DNA of 36,739 bases from Marinibacterium sp. (lineage in GTDB: Bacteria; Pseudomonadota; Alphaproteobacteria; Rhodobacterales; Rhodobacteraceae). The notes under the pieces were generated by a model. The model had not been told where the DNA came from, ran no database searches, and worked only from the letters and a program-made list of their open reading frames with translations. The stretch is from positions 1 through 36,739 of the forward strand of contig JAOXSC010000201.1 in the NCBI GenBank assembly GCA_025800215.1, in the 5' to 3' direction. The translations under genes were made by a program, and so were the position numbers. Shown here piece by piece: positions 17,201-25,164 of the stretch. Numbering within the stretch: position 1 is the stretch's first letter; every line of letters begins with the position of its first letter.

Positions 17201-18902
17201 CATCCATTCCGATCAGAACAGCACGCTGAACAATTCGGGCATCATTGAGGCCGTCAGCAACGTCGCAATCCGCTCCATGGGGGCGGGCACGCTGACCATC
17301 AACAACGCCAATGGCGGCCAGATCTACGGATCGGTGTTTGCGCGCACCTCTGGCAGCAGCGCTGACGAGGCCGCCGTCGCGTCCCCCGCGCCCACGACGA
17401 TCCGGATTGAAAACCGGGCCGGCGGGGTGCTCGAAGCGGGCGATGTTCTGGACGTGGCCCACCTGCACAATCAGGGGCGGATCCATGTGGGCCGCTCCGG
17501 GACCATCGGTCAGACCCGCCTGAGCGGTGATCTGCAGCAGGGCGGGGGCCGGATCGGCGTTGATCTGGACCTGTCGCAGAACCAGGCCGACATGCTTTAT
17601 GTGGGCGGTCAGGCCAGTTTGCAGGGCCATCTGGATGTGAACGTGCTGCAGATCGGCACATTCCCCAGCGGCGGTCAGAGCCTCAGGATCATCGAAGCCG
17701 CAGGCGGGGTGGATGCCGCCGGGCTCGAGGTGACGCCATCGGTTGTTGCGCGCTACCATCTGGCGGCGGTGTCGGCCACCGAACTGCATCTGGGCTACGA
17801 TATAGACTATGCCAATCGCGCGCTGACCCAGAGCCTCAACGCCAATCAGAACGCGATGACATCCTATTTCGACCGCCTTTACCGGTTCGGAGAGCTGGAC
17901 GAAGATCTGGCACGGATCCTGATCGACATCCCCACCGCCGAAGACTACGCCCGCGTCATGAACGCGCTTGGGCCGGAACTGGCAGGGGCCAACGGGGCCA
18001 CCGCGCTGACCCGCACGCTAAGCTTTGCCGACACGCTCTTCAGCTGCCCGAACCCCGGCCAGGGCCAGATCTGGGCGGATGACGGTCAGTGTGGCTATGT
18101 CAGCTTTGGCGCCAGCCGGTTGGAGCGTGATGCCACGGACGGCGCGTCGGGCTACACCCAGACGGGGCGGCGGATCGCGGCGGGCGGTCAGCTCGTGCTC
18201 GAAAACGGTCTGGCCCTTGGTGGGGCGCTGGCCTACGATTCGACCGATCTGTCGACGGATGCCGCCGCCTCGAGCGACGGTGACACGATCTCGGGCGGGC
18301 TGTCGCTCAAGCGCTTTGCCAACAACTGGGAATTCGGCGGGGCGCTTTATGCCAGCAATGGCAGCTTTGACAACGCCCGCAGCTTTGGCCCCAGCGTCGC
18401 CCGCAGCACCCAGGACCAGTGGATGACCGGCACCGAACTGCGCGCGGCCTATGCCTTTGACCAGGGCGGCTGGGTCTTCAAGCCACGGCTGGATCTGGGC
18501 CTGACCCATTTCGGCAGCACGTCGCAGACCGAAACGGGATCACCCACGGCGCTGGCGATCGACACCCCAAGCCAGACCTTCGCCTATCTGCGCCCCGCGC
18601 TTGAAATCAAGGGGGCTGTGCTGACACGGGGCGGGCACGAGATCCGGCTGAATTCGGTCGTCTCGGTGACCCGGTTCATCGGTGACACCAGCTTTGACAC
18701 CACCGCCCGCCTGGTCGGAGCGCCCGACAGGGTCGGAGCGGCCAGCTGGCGGACCGAGATCGACAAGACCCAGTTCGACATGTCGGCCGGTCTGACGATG
18801 GTGACGGATCGGGGCATTTCCTACGACATCTCGGCCTTTGGTCACCTGACCGAAAACGAACGGGGCTATGGCGGGCAGCTGCGCATCAACATCCCGTTCT
18901 GA
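11205..18902 (+). CDS. Giant glycine-rich repeat autotransporter (type V secretion) with C-terminal beta-barrel
   Basis: The product has about 2565 residues. GTG 11205 is preferred because AGGAG (11191-11195) lies 9 nt before it; an in-frame ATG at 11163 has no ribosome binding site. A long signal peptide ends at about PARA|DC (hydrophobic core LATVSLFALSAAIAA). The passenger, to about residue 1960, has about 28 copies of a motif like GIFAQSIGGGGGSGG, each roughly 55-70 residues apart, joined by Thr/Ser/Gly-rich strands, as expected for a long beta-helix. Residues of about 1990-2280 resemble a linker/autochaperone part (NNSGIIEA, LRIIEAAGG). The last 275 or so form an autotransporter barrel ending in INIPF. 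The protein should sit on the cell surface as a fibre or adhesin. Three close cysteine pairs occur (start, around 13724-13760, and around 18045-18090). Confidence 0.93.
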   Translation: MFAFHGFIRPSDLDQGLAKTGPWLATVSLFALSAAIAAGPARADCTQQGLELTCSGDLGPVDFPGTGVGQGQTATLTIKNATNQSITNTDASRRTIWRLGVDAPGSTQPSGDAQLNVDLDGFALTTAGTAGIQVRTQGGDGTEPSEDKGGGDRTGDDGTNGGAGGSITSDISGVSVRAETVNIEIQTFGGGGGNGARGDSTIAGNGRGGDGGTGGRGGEISATVTGSDLQQGQGLFVRSWSGRGGTGGEGKAVGGSRGGAGGDGGAGGNIHVVVQDLQVTNATTGISVQSTGNLGGTGGRGNNSSGTATGQGGEGGRGGGGGGINLTNTAQDGTTGGLQIAVSSGQGVLAESIAGNGGAGGRGSGNPGKGGDGGQGGTAGSVTVNVAAVEGGPDASITASGDGSAGIVARSYGGAGGAGGPGTGAFVAKGGAAAGSGPGGGINVTYTGSIDTGGSRSDGILAQSVGGFAGDAGSSSGIVAYGASSESAGGAGSVIVKYDGTTSSGISTAGDDSDAIFAQSQGGGGGKASTDTGLVSLSGSETGSSGGDGNAVLVEASGDITTTGARSRGVVAQSIGGTGGDGGSARGITSIGGTGSTGGTGASVQAISSADIRTGGDDAIGILLQSIGGGGGAAGSGIGIAAIGGNGGSGADSALVTAEIGGTIATTGSGADGVLAQSIGGSGGHGGNAFSASVGFSMSIAGTGGTGSDGGEVKLQTLSGSQVSTGGDNARGLAAMSVGGGGGHGGNAISVAAGADDPAIAVAIGGSGGAGGDGAAVNLNTLGAVSTSGSNATGISAISVGGTGGSAGTTVSAATGIGSVSVAVGGDGGGGGAGGLVDVCRGQDASNALCSEPGTAGEIQTTGDGAAGLFAASIGGGGGQSGATLSGTIGGNTSIAIGGNNTAGAGSSIPKGAGGLGGDVAVLSSGGIRTSGASSGALVATSIGGSGGDAHIVGSFGTLGTGQGLNVGIGGRGGTALGSGDVSVVSTDTIATAGAISPGIEATSIGGSGGKGSTVISGQGVSDGSADISIGGVGGGGGTSGDVSVDWTGDTLTTGNEQSPGVFAMSLAGSGGNAGTTFAGQGVGLASTGLAVGGNGGLGGQAGAVSVTTSGKIQTTGFMSDGISAISQGGNGGRGGLSITGSGVSQGDADVSLGGGGGTGGTAGAVSVTTLIGSSVSTNGPNATGITALSLGGNGGQGGMAVETGINVQAIDEVPVGSASFVFGGDGHTAGASARADVFNGAAISTGDFNSPGIQAQSIAGSGGAGGMALSGTADVATSDALTARLVFGGSGGKGAAAAEASVDNVASVATTGDNSSAILAQSIGGSGGAGGLSYNILTNIASGGSTNLGFELDLGGEGNEGGAGGLASVNNSSRITTTGTSSSGIYAQSIGGNGGSGGFGGTGIYDIAEQSASEGKPSVKLNLSATLGGSGGSGAVGGAVDVVNQGGGQITTSGAGAYGIFAQSVGGNGGDGGLASNFSQSVASSDDDDENSKSVSSALTLKIGGNGNTGADAGQVTVSNQASITTTGDIAHGIMSQSVGGSGGTGGGTATNAQSFVTRQIGSSTNEAMQRLRSVHNVTTLKSDFGNFDLSIGGSGGTAGDGAASEVTNSGQRIMTSGVNAYGIFAQSIGGGGGSGGEAASITDTYSLQLGGNGAGGGNGGVASINTTGVIATQGYGSTAVFAQSIGGGGGNTGSKTGLSAIADATLAIGGKNGVAGDGGAVSVTYNSGSITTASQQASGIFAQSVGGGGGTLFGATGTLGAGATVDATVGGTGNASGNGGDVTVVSAANITTGPTTPGGGNAASIGIFAQSVGGGGGYSGSMILGDPNRIGSDVQSTSANASGDGGRVQVNQSGTITTHGDNSVGIFAQSVGGGGGVQGTIDHNSTDSSYVGSFGGKGSAGPVSVTLGGAITTSGAGAHGVFAQFASGADSVNTHGTTVDVSTSASITAMGAGAHAIHVENNGPAAGLAEITIGSGAVIYGGGFREYENSQNGAGIYIHSDQNSTLNNSGIIEAVSNVAIRSMGAGTLTINNANGGQIYGSVFARTSGSSADEAAVASPAPTTIRIENRAGGVLEAGDVLDVAHLHNQGRIHVGRSGTIGQTRLSGDLQQGGGRIGVDLDLSQNQADMLYVGGQASLQGHLDVNVLQIGTFPSGGQSLRIIEAAGGVDAAGLEVTPSVVARYHLAAVSATELHLGYDIDYANRALTQSLNANQNAMTSYFDRLYRFGELDEDLARILIDIPTAEDYARVMNALGPELAGANGATALTRTLSFADTLFSCPNPGQGQIWADDGQCGYVSFGASRLERDATDGASGYTQTGRRIAAGGQLVLENGLALGGALAYDSTDLSTDAAASSDGDTISGGLSLKRFANNWEFGGALYASNGSFDNARSFGPSVARSTQDQWMTGTELRAAYAFDQGGWVFKPRLDLGLTHFGSTSQTETGSPTALAIDTPSQTFAYLRPALEIKGAVLTRGGHEIRLNSVVSVTRFIGDTSFDTTARLVGAPDRVGAASWRTEIDKTQFDMSAGLTMVTDRGISYDISAFGHLTENERGYGGQLRINIPF
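12244..17000 (+). repeat. Coding tandem repeats (AQSIGG-type) in the autotransporter passenger
   Basis: About 26 of the roughly 28 motif copies fall here; two weaker copies precede it. The core is [GA]-[IV]-x-A-x-S-[IVL]-G-G-x-G-G, preceded by a T-T-G or T-S-G turn. Examples start at about 12580, 12908, 15358, 16075, 16246, 16426, 16627 and 16801. Late copies are 57-67 codons apart and most alike (GIFAQSVGGGGG), while early ones vary more (GIVARSYGG). The last recognisable copy (GVFAQFASGADS, near 16970) is degenerate. At DNA level the copies share runs like GCCCAGTCCATCGGCGGC, so recombination between them is possible. Confidence 0.9.
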
Positions 18903-18911
18903 GCGCACCCC

Positions 18912-18934
18912 CCCTCAGGCCAGCGGCCTGAGGG
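18912..18934 (+). terminator. Perfect 10-bp hairpin after the autotransporter gene
   Basis: CCCTCAGGCC (18912-18921) pairs with GGCCTGAGGG (18925-18934) around an AGC loop, 9 nt after the stop at 18902. No T-tract follows. It is likely a 3' end stabiliser or factor-assisted terminator. Confidence 0.6.
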
Positions 18935-19121
18935 TCAACCCGGCGGTTGCGGTGGGCAAGAGGGTAGGCAGCCTTCGACACCGATCGCAACCGGTCCGGT
19001 CCAGATGCGCGCCCTGTCGTGGCACGACAGATCAGATGATCTCAGGCCGACGCGCGTAACGATCCTGCCCCATTCCAGAGGCGTCCCAATTCATGATTTG
19101 TGGCGATTATCACAAGGACAA

Positions 19122-19211
19122 TGGCGGAGAGACAGGGATTCGAACCCTGGGTGGGCTTGCACCCACAACGGTTTTCGAGACCGCCCCGTTCGACCACTCC
19201 GGCACCTCTCC
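19122..19211 (-). tRNA. tRNA-Ser (anticodon CGA)
   Basis: This 90-nt minus-strand gene is complete. The acceptor GGAGAGG pairs with TCTCTCC (one G-T), the anticodon stem GCGGT/ACCGT holds loop CTCGAAA (anticodon CGA, reading UCG), and there is a long variable arm (TGGGTGCAAGCCCA) as expected for serine. The T-arm is CAGGG-TTCGAAT-CCCTG and CCA is encoded after discriminator G. It lies between the autotransporter and the DUF2059 pair, opposite to both. Confidence 0.96.
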
Positions 19212-19233
19212 GCGGGGGTCTGTGGAGGAGGCG

Positions 19234-19260
19234 TTTAATCCCCCCTGCGCGGGGCTGCAA
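19234..19260 (-). promoter_or_regulatory. Possible promoter of tRNA-Ser
   Basis: On the minus strand TTGCAG (complement of 19255-19260) and ATTAAA (complement of 19234-19239) are 15 nt apart and would start transcription about 15 nt before the tRNA. The spacing is short and the -10 weak, so this is tentative. Confidence 0.3.
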
Positions 19261-19360
19261 CCCCCAAATGCACGCCAGCGGCGAAAACTCTGAAATTCCT
19301 TCCTGCGCCGCCGGAAATCCCCTAGATTGTCCCGCACATCCCATCATCAGAACGGCCCGC

Positions 19361-20200
19361 ATGACCCCAAGACCACAGATCTGGCAGCTTTGCCTTGCCA
19401 CCCTGAGCCTGATCCTGCTTTTTGCATGGCCCGCGCAGGCTGCCGACCGCGACCGGCTGGATGCGTTTCTCGATGTGACCGGCTTTGACGTTGCCATCGA
19501 AAGCATCCGCCTGAGCGCCGACAGCGCGCCGGAAATGCTGGGGGTCGAGGCCGACAGCTATGGCCCCCGCTGGGACCGCATCCGTGACGAGGTCTTCGAC
19601 ACCGACCTGATGCAGGGCATGGCGCGCGACATTCTGGCCGAAACGCTGGATGACGCGCGTCTGGCCCATGCGGCGGCGTTTTATGCCAGCGATCTGGGGC
19701 AGCGGCTGGTGGCGGTGGAAAACGCTGCGCATATGCAGCCCGACAGGCCCGAGATCGACGCCGAAAGCGAGGCGATGGTGGCCGAGATGCGCCGCACCGG
19801 ATCGCCCCGGCTGGCCACGCTGGCGCGCATGAACCGCGCCATCGACAGTTCCGGCCATGGTGTGCGCGCGGTGCTTGAGGTCCAGTATCGTTTTCTGGTG
19901 GCGGCCAGTGCGGCGGGCCTGTTCGATCTGCAGATGGACCCGGCCGATCTGCGCCTGTTGCTGCTCAGCCAGGAAGGCGAGCTGCGCGAAAGCCTGCAGC
20001 AATCGGCACTGGCAGGTGCGGCCTATACCTATCGCGACATCTCTGATGCCGATCTGAGCGCCTATGCCGACGCGCTGGAGCATCCCGACATGCAGATGGT
20101 CTATGAGCTGATGAATGCCGTCCAGTTCGAGGTCATGGCCAACCGTTTCGAAGCGCTCGCGCCGCGTATGACAGGGCTGTCGCCGGGTCAGGACATCTGA
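19361..20200 (+). CDS. Exported DUF2059 domain-containing protein (first of two)
   Basis: The product has 279 residues with a clear signal peptide (hydrophobic core LCLATLSLILLFAW, cleavage near PAQA|ADRD), so it is periplasmic. The body is all-helical and contains DUF2059-like segments: RIRDEVFDTDLMQGMARDI followed by LAHAAAFYASDLGQRLVAVE, then a second half with RDISDADLSAYADALEHPDMQMVY. ATG 19361 is chosen because the signal peptide begins there; the frame is open further upstream across the tRNA and that part is not coding. The stop shares one base with the next start. DUF2059 proteins have no established function. The similarity to the next gene suggests an old duplication. Confidence 0.85.
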   Translation: MTPRPQIWQLCLATLSLILLFAWPAQAADRDRLDAFLDVTGFDVAIESIRLSADSAPEMLGVEADSYGPRWDRIRDEVFDTDLMQGMARDILAETLDDARLAHAAAFYASDLGQRLVAVENAAHMQPDRPEIDAESEAMVAEMRRTGSPRLATLARMNRAIDSSGHGVRAVLEVQYRFLVAASAAGLFDLQMDPADLRLLLLSQEGELRESLQQSALAGAAYTYRDISDADLSAYADALEHPDMQMVYELMNAVQFEVMANRFEALAPRMTGLSPGQDI

Positions 20201-21033
20201 TGCGCGGTCTTGCGGTCCTGATTCTGTGCCTTTGGCCGGTGCTGGGGCTCGCGCAGGCCGAGCAGGACGGGCCGGGCGGGCAGGGTGCGCGCGTGGGGCA
20301 GCTGCTTGATCTTTTGCAGATGGACGACCTGCTGGATGCGGTGCGGGCCGAAGGGCTTGGGACGGCGCAGGATCTGGGGGATGAAACGCTCGACCCGCCC
20401 GCGACGCGACGGTTGATGCAGCAGGCGCGCGGGATCTATGGCACCGCGCGCCTGCAGGCCTGTGTCCGCGCGGTCCTGGGCCAGGCGCTTGATACCGAAA
20501 CGCTGGACGCCTCGATCCGCTTTCTGTCGGGGGATCTGGGGCGGCGGGTGGTGACGCTGGAAACCAGCGCGCGGGTGGCGATGACCGATCTGTGGACCCA
20601 GGATAAGGCCCGCACGCGCTATGCCGAAATCAGCCGTGATGATCCATTGCTGGCGGCCGTGACCCGCTTTGCCGACGCCACCGACCTGCTGGGGCGCAAC
20701 AACAGCGCGAGCATGGCCGCGATCGCGCGTTTTTATGACGGGCTTGCCGATGGCGGCTTTCTGGATCCGTCCTATACCGACATCGGCGCCGAGCTGCGCG
20801 CACAGCGCGCGGAGGTGGAAGCCGACAATCGCGACTGGCTTTACGGCTTCATGCTGCTGGCCTATGGGCCGCTGACGCCCGAGGATTTCGATGCCTATAC
20901 AACCTTCTACGCCAGCCCGCCCGGGCAGCGCCTGAATGCGGCGATCTTTGATGCGTTCGACAGGATGGGGCGCGACACCTCGTATGATCTGGGTCTTGCG
21001 CTGGCCCGCATCGCCACCGAACGCGACCTGTGA
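20200..21033 (+). CDS. Exported DUF2059-like protein (second of two)
   Basis: The product has 277 residues with a short signal peptide (AVLILCLWPVLGLAQA, cleavage after AQA). It repeats the layout of the preceding protein: an early helix pair with RLQACVRAVLGQALDTETL, then IRFLSGDLGRRVVTLE matching AAFYASDLGQRLVAVE of its neighbour, and late LTPEDFDAYTTFYASPPGQRL. The ATG overlaps the preceding stop (TGATG at 20198-20202), so the two are translated together and probably work together in the periplasm. The gene ends about 30 nt before the rplU promoter. No enzyme motif is seen. Confidence 0.85.
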   Translation: MRGLAVLILCLWPVLGLAQAEQDGPGGQGARVGQLLDLLQMDDLLDAVRAEGLGTAQDLGDETLDPPATRRLMQQARGIYGTARLQACVRAVLGQALDTETLDASIRFLSGDLGRRVVTLETSARVAMTDLWTQDKARTRYAEISRDDPLLAAVTRFADATDLLGRNNSASMAAIARFYDGLADGGFLDPSYTDIGAELRAQRAEVEADNRDWLYGFMLLAYGPLTPEDFDAYTTFYASPPGQRLNAAIFDAFDRMGRDTSYDLGLALARIATERDL

Positions 21034-21064
21034 CAGGGTCGTCACACGGGATGCGCAAACCCCA

Positions 21065-21093
21065 TTGACAGCCCGACATGAAAAGCGGATAAG
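21065..21093 (+). promoter_or_regulatory. Sigma-70-type promoter of rplU-rpmA
   Basis: TTGACA (21065-21070), a 17-nt spacer and GATAAG (21088-21093) form a near-consensus promoter 32 nt after the DUF2059 stop. Transcription would start near 21100, leaving a leader of about 145 nt before rplU. Confidence 0.6.
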
Positions 21094-21100
21094 CGCGCAT

Positions 21101-21205
21101 CCCGGCCGGAATTCCGCGCCGGGTTCTTCTGTCATAACGCCCCGGACGGGGGCGCGCCGTTCGAGGTGGCACAGCGGGCAATGCGCCCATGGCCGGAATG
21201 CCCGC
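21101..21205 (+). promoter_or_regulatory. Structured 5' leader of rplU, possible autoregulatory element
   Basis: The predicted transcript begins almost directly with a hairpin: CCCGGC plus CGG (21101-21109), AATT loop, CCG plus GCCGGG (to 21123) with one bulged C, followed by TTCTTCT. A second hairpin is GCCCC/GGGGC near 21139-21153. A third pairs GCGGGCA (21174-21180) with TGCCCGC (21199-21205). Ribosomal protein operons are often autoregulated through such leaders; no binding mimic is identified here, so the role is inference. Confidence 0.4.
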
Positions 21206-21244
21206 AAGGGAACCGAAGGACGCGGATGAAAAAAGGAAAGACCG

Positions 21245-21835
21245 ATGTTCGCGGTTCTGAAAACCGGCGGCAAACAGTACAAAGTCCAGGCAGGCGATAC
21301 GCTGCGCGTGGAAAAACTGGCCGCCGATGCTGGTGAAACAATCCAGTTCAACGATATTCTGATGCTGGGCGGCGACGCTCCGGTTGTCGGTGCGCCGCTT
21401 GTCGAAGGTGCTGCCGTACAGGCCGAGGTGATCGACCAGGTCAAAGGCGAAAAGCTGATCCACTTTGTCAAGCGTCGCCGTAAGCACAGCTCCAAGCGCA
21501 CCAAAGGTCACCGTCAGAAGCTGACGCTGATCAAGATCACCGACATCTTGGCCTCGGGCGCGGATGCAACCGGTGTGAAAGCGGCGATTGGTGCCGGGTC
21601 CGTCGCGGGTGCCGCAGCGCCTAAGGCGGCCAAGGCGGACACCCCCGCCGAAGGCGACGATCTGTCGAAAATCGACGGCATCGGCCCGACCATCGTCAAG
21701 ATCCTGGCTGAAAACGGCATCACCACCTTTGCCGGTCTTGCCGCGATCACCGAAGAGCAAATTGCAGCGATCCCCAAGCCCAAGATCAAGGCCGAATGGA
21801 TCGAAGCTGCCAAAGAACTGGCAGCCCAAGGCTAA
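21245..21835 (+). CDS. rplU: 50S ribosomal protein L21 with C-terminal helix-hairpin-helix extension
   Basis: Residues 1-103 are the conserved L21 domain, starting MFAVLKTGGKQYKV and including the rRNA-binding basic run KRRRKHSSKRTKGHRQK. The total length is 196, almost double the usual 103 or so. The extra part has an Ala-rich linker (about 105-135) and a compact C-terminal region with LSKIDGIGPTIVKIL, a helix-hairpin-helix-like motif also found at the end of L21 in related alphaproteobacteria. The start follows AAAAAAGGAAAG at 21229-21240. It is followed 21 nt later by rpmA, the usual rplU-rpmA pair. Confidence 0.96.
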   Translation: MFAVLKTGGKQYKVQAGDTLRVEKLAADAGETIQFNDILMLGGDAPVVGAPLVEGAAVQAEVIDQVKGEKLIHFVKRRRKHSSKRTKGHRQKLTLIKITDILASGADATGVKAAIGAGSVAGAAAPKAAKADTPAEGDDLSKIDGIGPTIVKILAENGITTFAGLAAITEEQIAAIPKPKIKAEWIEAAKELAAQG

Positions 21836-21856
21836 TCCAAGCGAAGGAGAGACAAG

Positions 21857-22126
21857 ATGGCACATAAAAAGGCTGGCGGTTCCTCCCGCAACGGTCGCGA
21901 CTCCGTCGGGCGTCGTCTGGGTGTGAAACTGTATGGTGGCCAGGCCGCCATTCCGGGCAACATCATCGTGCGTCAGCGCGGCACCAAGTTCTGGCCGGGC
22001 CAGGGTGTGGACATGGGCAAGGATCACACGATCTTTGCAACCGTCGAAGGTGCGGTGACGTTCCACAAGGGCCTCAAGGGCCGCACATTCATTTCGGTTC
22101 TCCCGGTGGCGGAGGCCGCCGAGTAA
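21857..22126 (+). CDS. rpmA: 50S ribosomal protein L27
   Basis: The product has 89 residues, normal for L27, beginning [16 protein letters not shown], the flexible N-terminus that reaches the peptidyl-transferase centre, followed by [11 protein letters not shown] and [15 protein letters not shown]. There is no N-terminal extension of the kind cleaved in Firmicutes. GAAGGAGAG at 21842-21850 is a strong ribosome binding site. It is the second gene of the rplU operon and is followed by a good terminator. Confidence 0.97.
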   Translation: MAHKKAGGSSRNGRDSVGRRLGVKLYGGQAAIPGNIIVRQRGTKFWPGQGVDMGKDHTIFATVEGAVTFHKGLKGRTFISVLPVAEAAE

Positions 22127-22158
22127 GCCGAACCTCGCATCTGAGATGTGAAAAATCT

Positions 22159-22186
22159 GGGGGATCGGCAGACCAGCCGGTCCCCC
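22159..22186 (+). terminator. Rho-independent terminator of rplU-rpmA
   Basis: An 11-bp stem pairs GGGGGATCGGC (22159-22169) with GCCGGTCCCCC (22176-22186), allowing one T-G pair, around loop AGACCA. It is followed by the T-rich TTTGTCTTTTG. It lies 33 nt after the rpmA stop. Confidence 0.85.
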
Positions 22187-22401
22187 TTTGTCTTTTGTTC
22201 AGGTTTTGCTGCCATGGCTCTGGCTCTTGCATCTATGCCCCTGTTTCCGATCCGACCCGCCGCGCCGCATCCCGGTGCGAAAAAGCGCGGGCCCGTGACC
22301 GGATGTGCGGGCGTGGCGTCTTGCGGACCGGTGCCGGCGATCTTTTATTCCTGCCATAAAGGCCGCGCATTGCCGCTGCTGTTCGGAGGAGGAACAGTCA
22401 G

Positions 22402-22953
22402 ATGAAGATAGATACGCTCATTACCCAGCAACCCAGCATCGAATCCGACCGGTTCGATCTGCGCCCGCTGCGCCGGTCGGACAAGGGGCTGATCATGCAA
22501 TGGGCGGGCGATGACCGGGTCGCGCGCATGACCACGTCGATCCCGCACCCGCTGCCCCCCGGCGCGGTCGATGCCTATATCGCCCGCGCCCGCGCCGATG
22601 ACGAAGGCACGATCATCTGGGCCATCGACGGCGCCAAATCTGACGAGGCCGAAGTCATGGGTGTGATTTCGCTGAACCCGCTGGATGACGGGCCCGACGG
22701 GTCGGCGGCGGAACTGGGCTATTGGATCGCGCCGGTCTTCTGGAATACCGGCATCGCATCGGCCGCCGTGCGCGCGGTGATCGACGCCAACCCGCTGGGC
22801 TGCAAGACACTGTTTGCCAGCGTGTTTCAGGACAACCCGGCATCCGCCCGCGTGCTGACCCATTGCGGCTTTGCCTATCTGGGCGATGCCGAAGGGTTTT
22901 CGGTCGCGCGCAATGCAACGGTTCCCACATGGACCTACAGCCGTAAGCTGTGA
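22402..22953 (+). CDS. GNAT family N-acetyltransferase (RimJ/RimL-like)
   Basis: The product has 183 residues. N-terminal ESDRFDLRPLRRSDKGLIMQW is the usual opening of RimJ/RimL-type acetyltransferases, AELGYWIAPVFWNTGIAS is motif A with the acetyl-CoA loop, and DNPASARVLTHCGFAYLG is motif B. These enzymes acetylate N-termini or small molecules; the substrate is not evident. GGAGGAGGAA at 22386-22395 is a very strong ribosome binding site. It lies between the rpmA terminator and obgE (36 nt gap), so it may share a transcript with obgE-proB-proA. Confidence 0.9.
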   Translation: MKIDTLITQQPSIESDRFDLRPLRRSDKGLIMQWAGDDRVARMTTSIPHPLPPGAVDAYIARARADDEGTIIWAIDGAKSDEAEVMGVISLNPLDDGPDGSAAELGYWIAPVFWNTGIASAAVRAVIDANPLGCKTLFASVFQDNPASARVLTHCGFAYLGDAEGFSVARNATVPTWTYSRKL

Positions 22954-22956
22954 TAG

Positions 22957-25118
<2,162 letters not shown>

Positions 25119-25164
25119 CGCCGCAGCCCCTATGCTGCGGCCGACATCCCCGGAGACCTGACCC

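Noticed and set aside
20188-21504. Minus-strand open frame (438 codons) over the DUF2059 gene, rplU leader and rplU
   Set aside because: It crosses a promoter and two plus-strand genes and has no recognisable protein features.
22148-22405. Plus-strand ORF of 85 codons between rpmA and the acetyltransferase gene
   Set aside because: It overlaps the rpmA terminator, has no ribosome binding site and no recognisable sequence.
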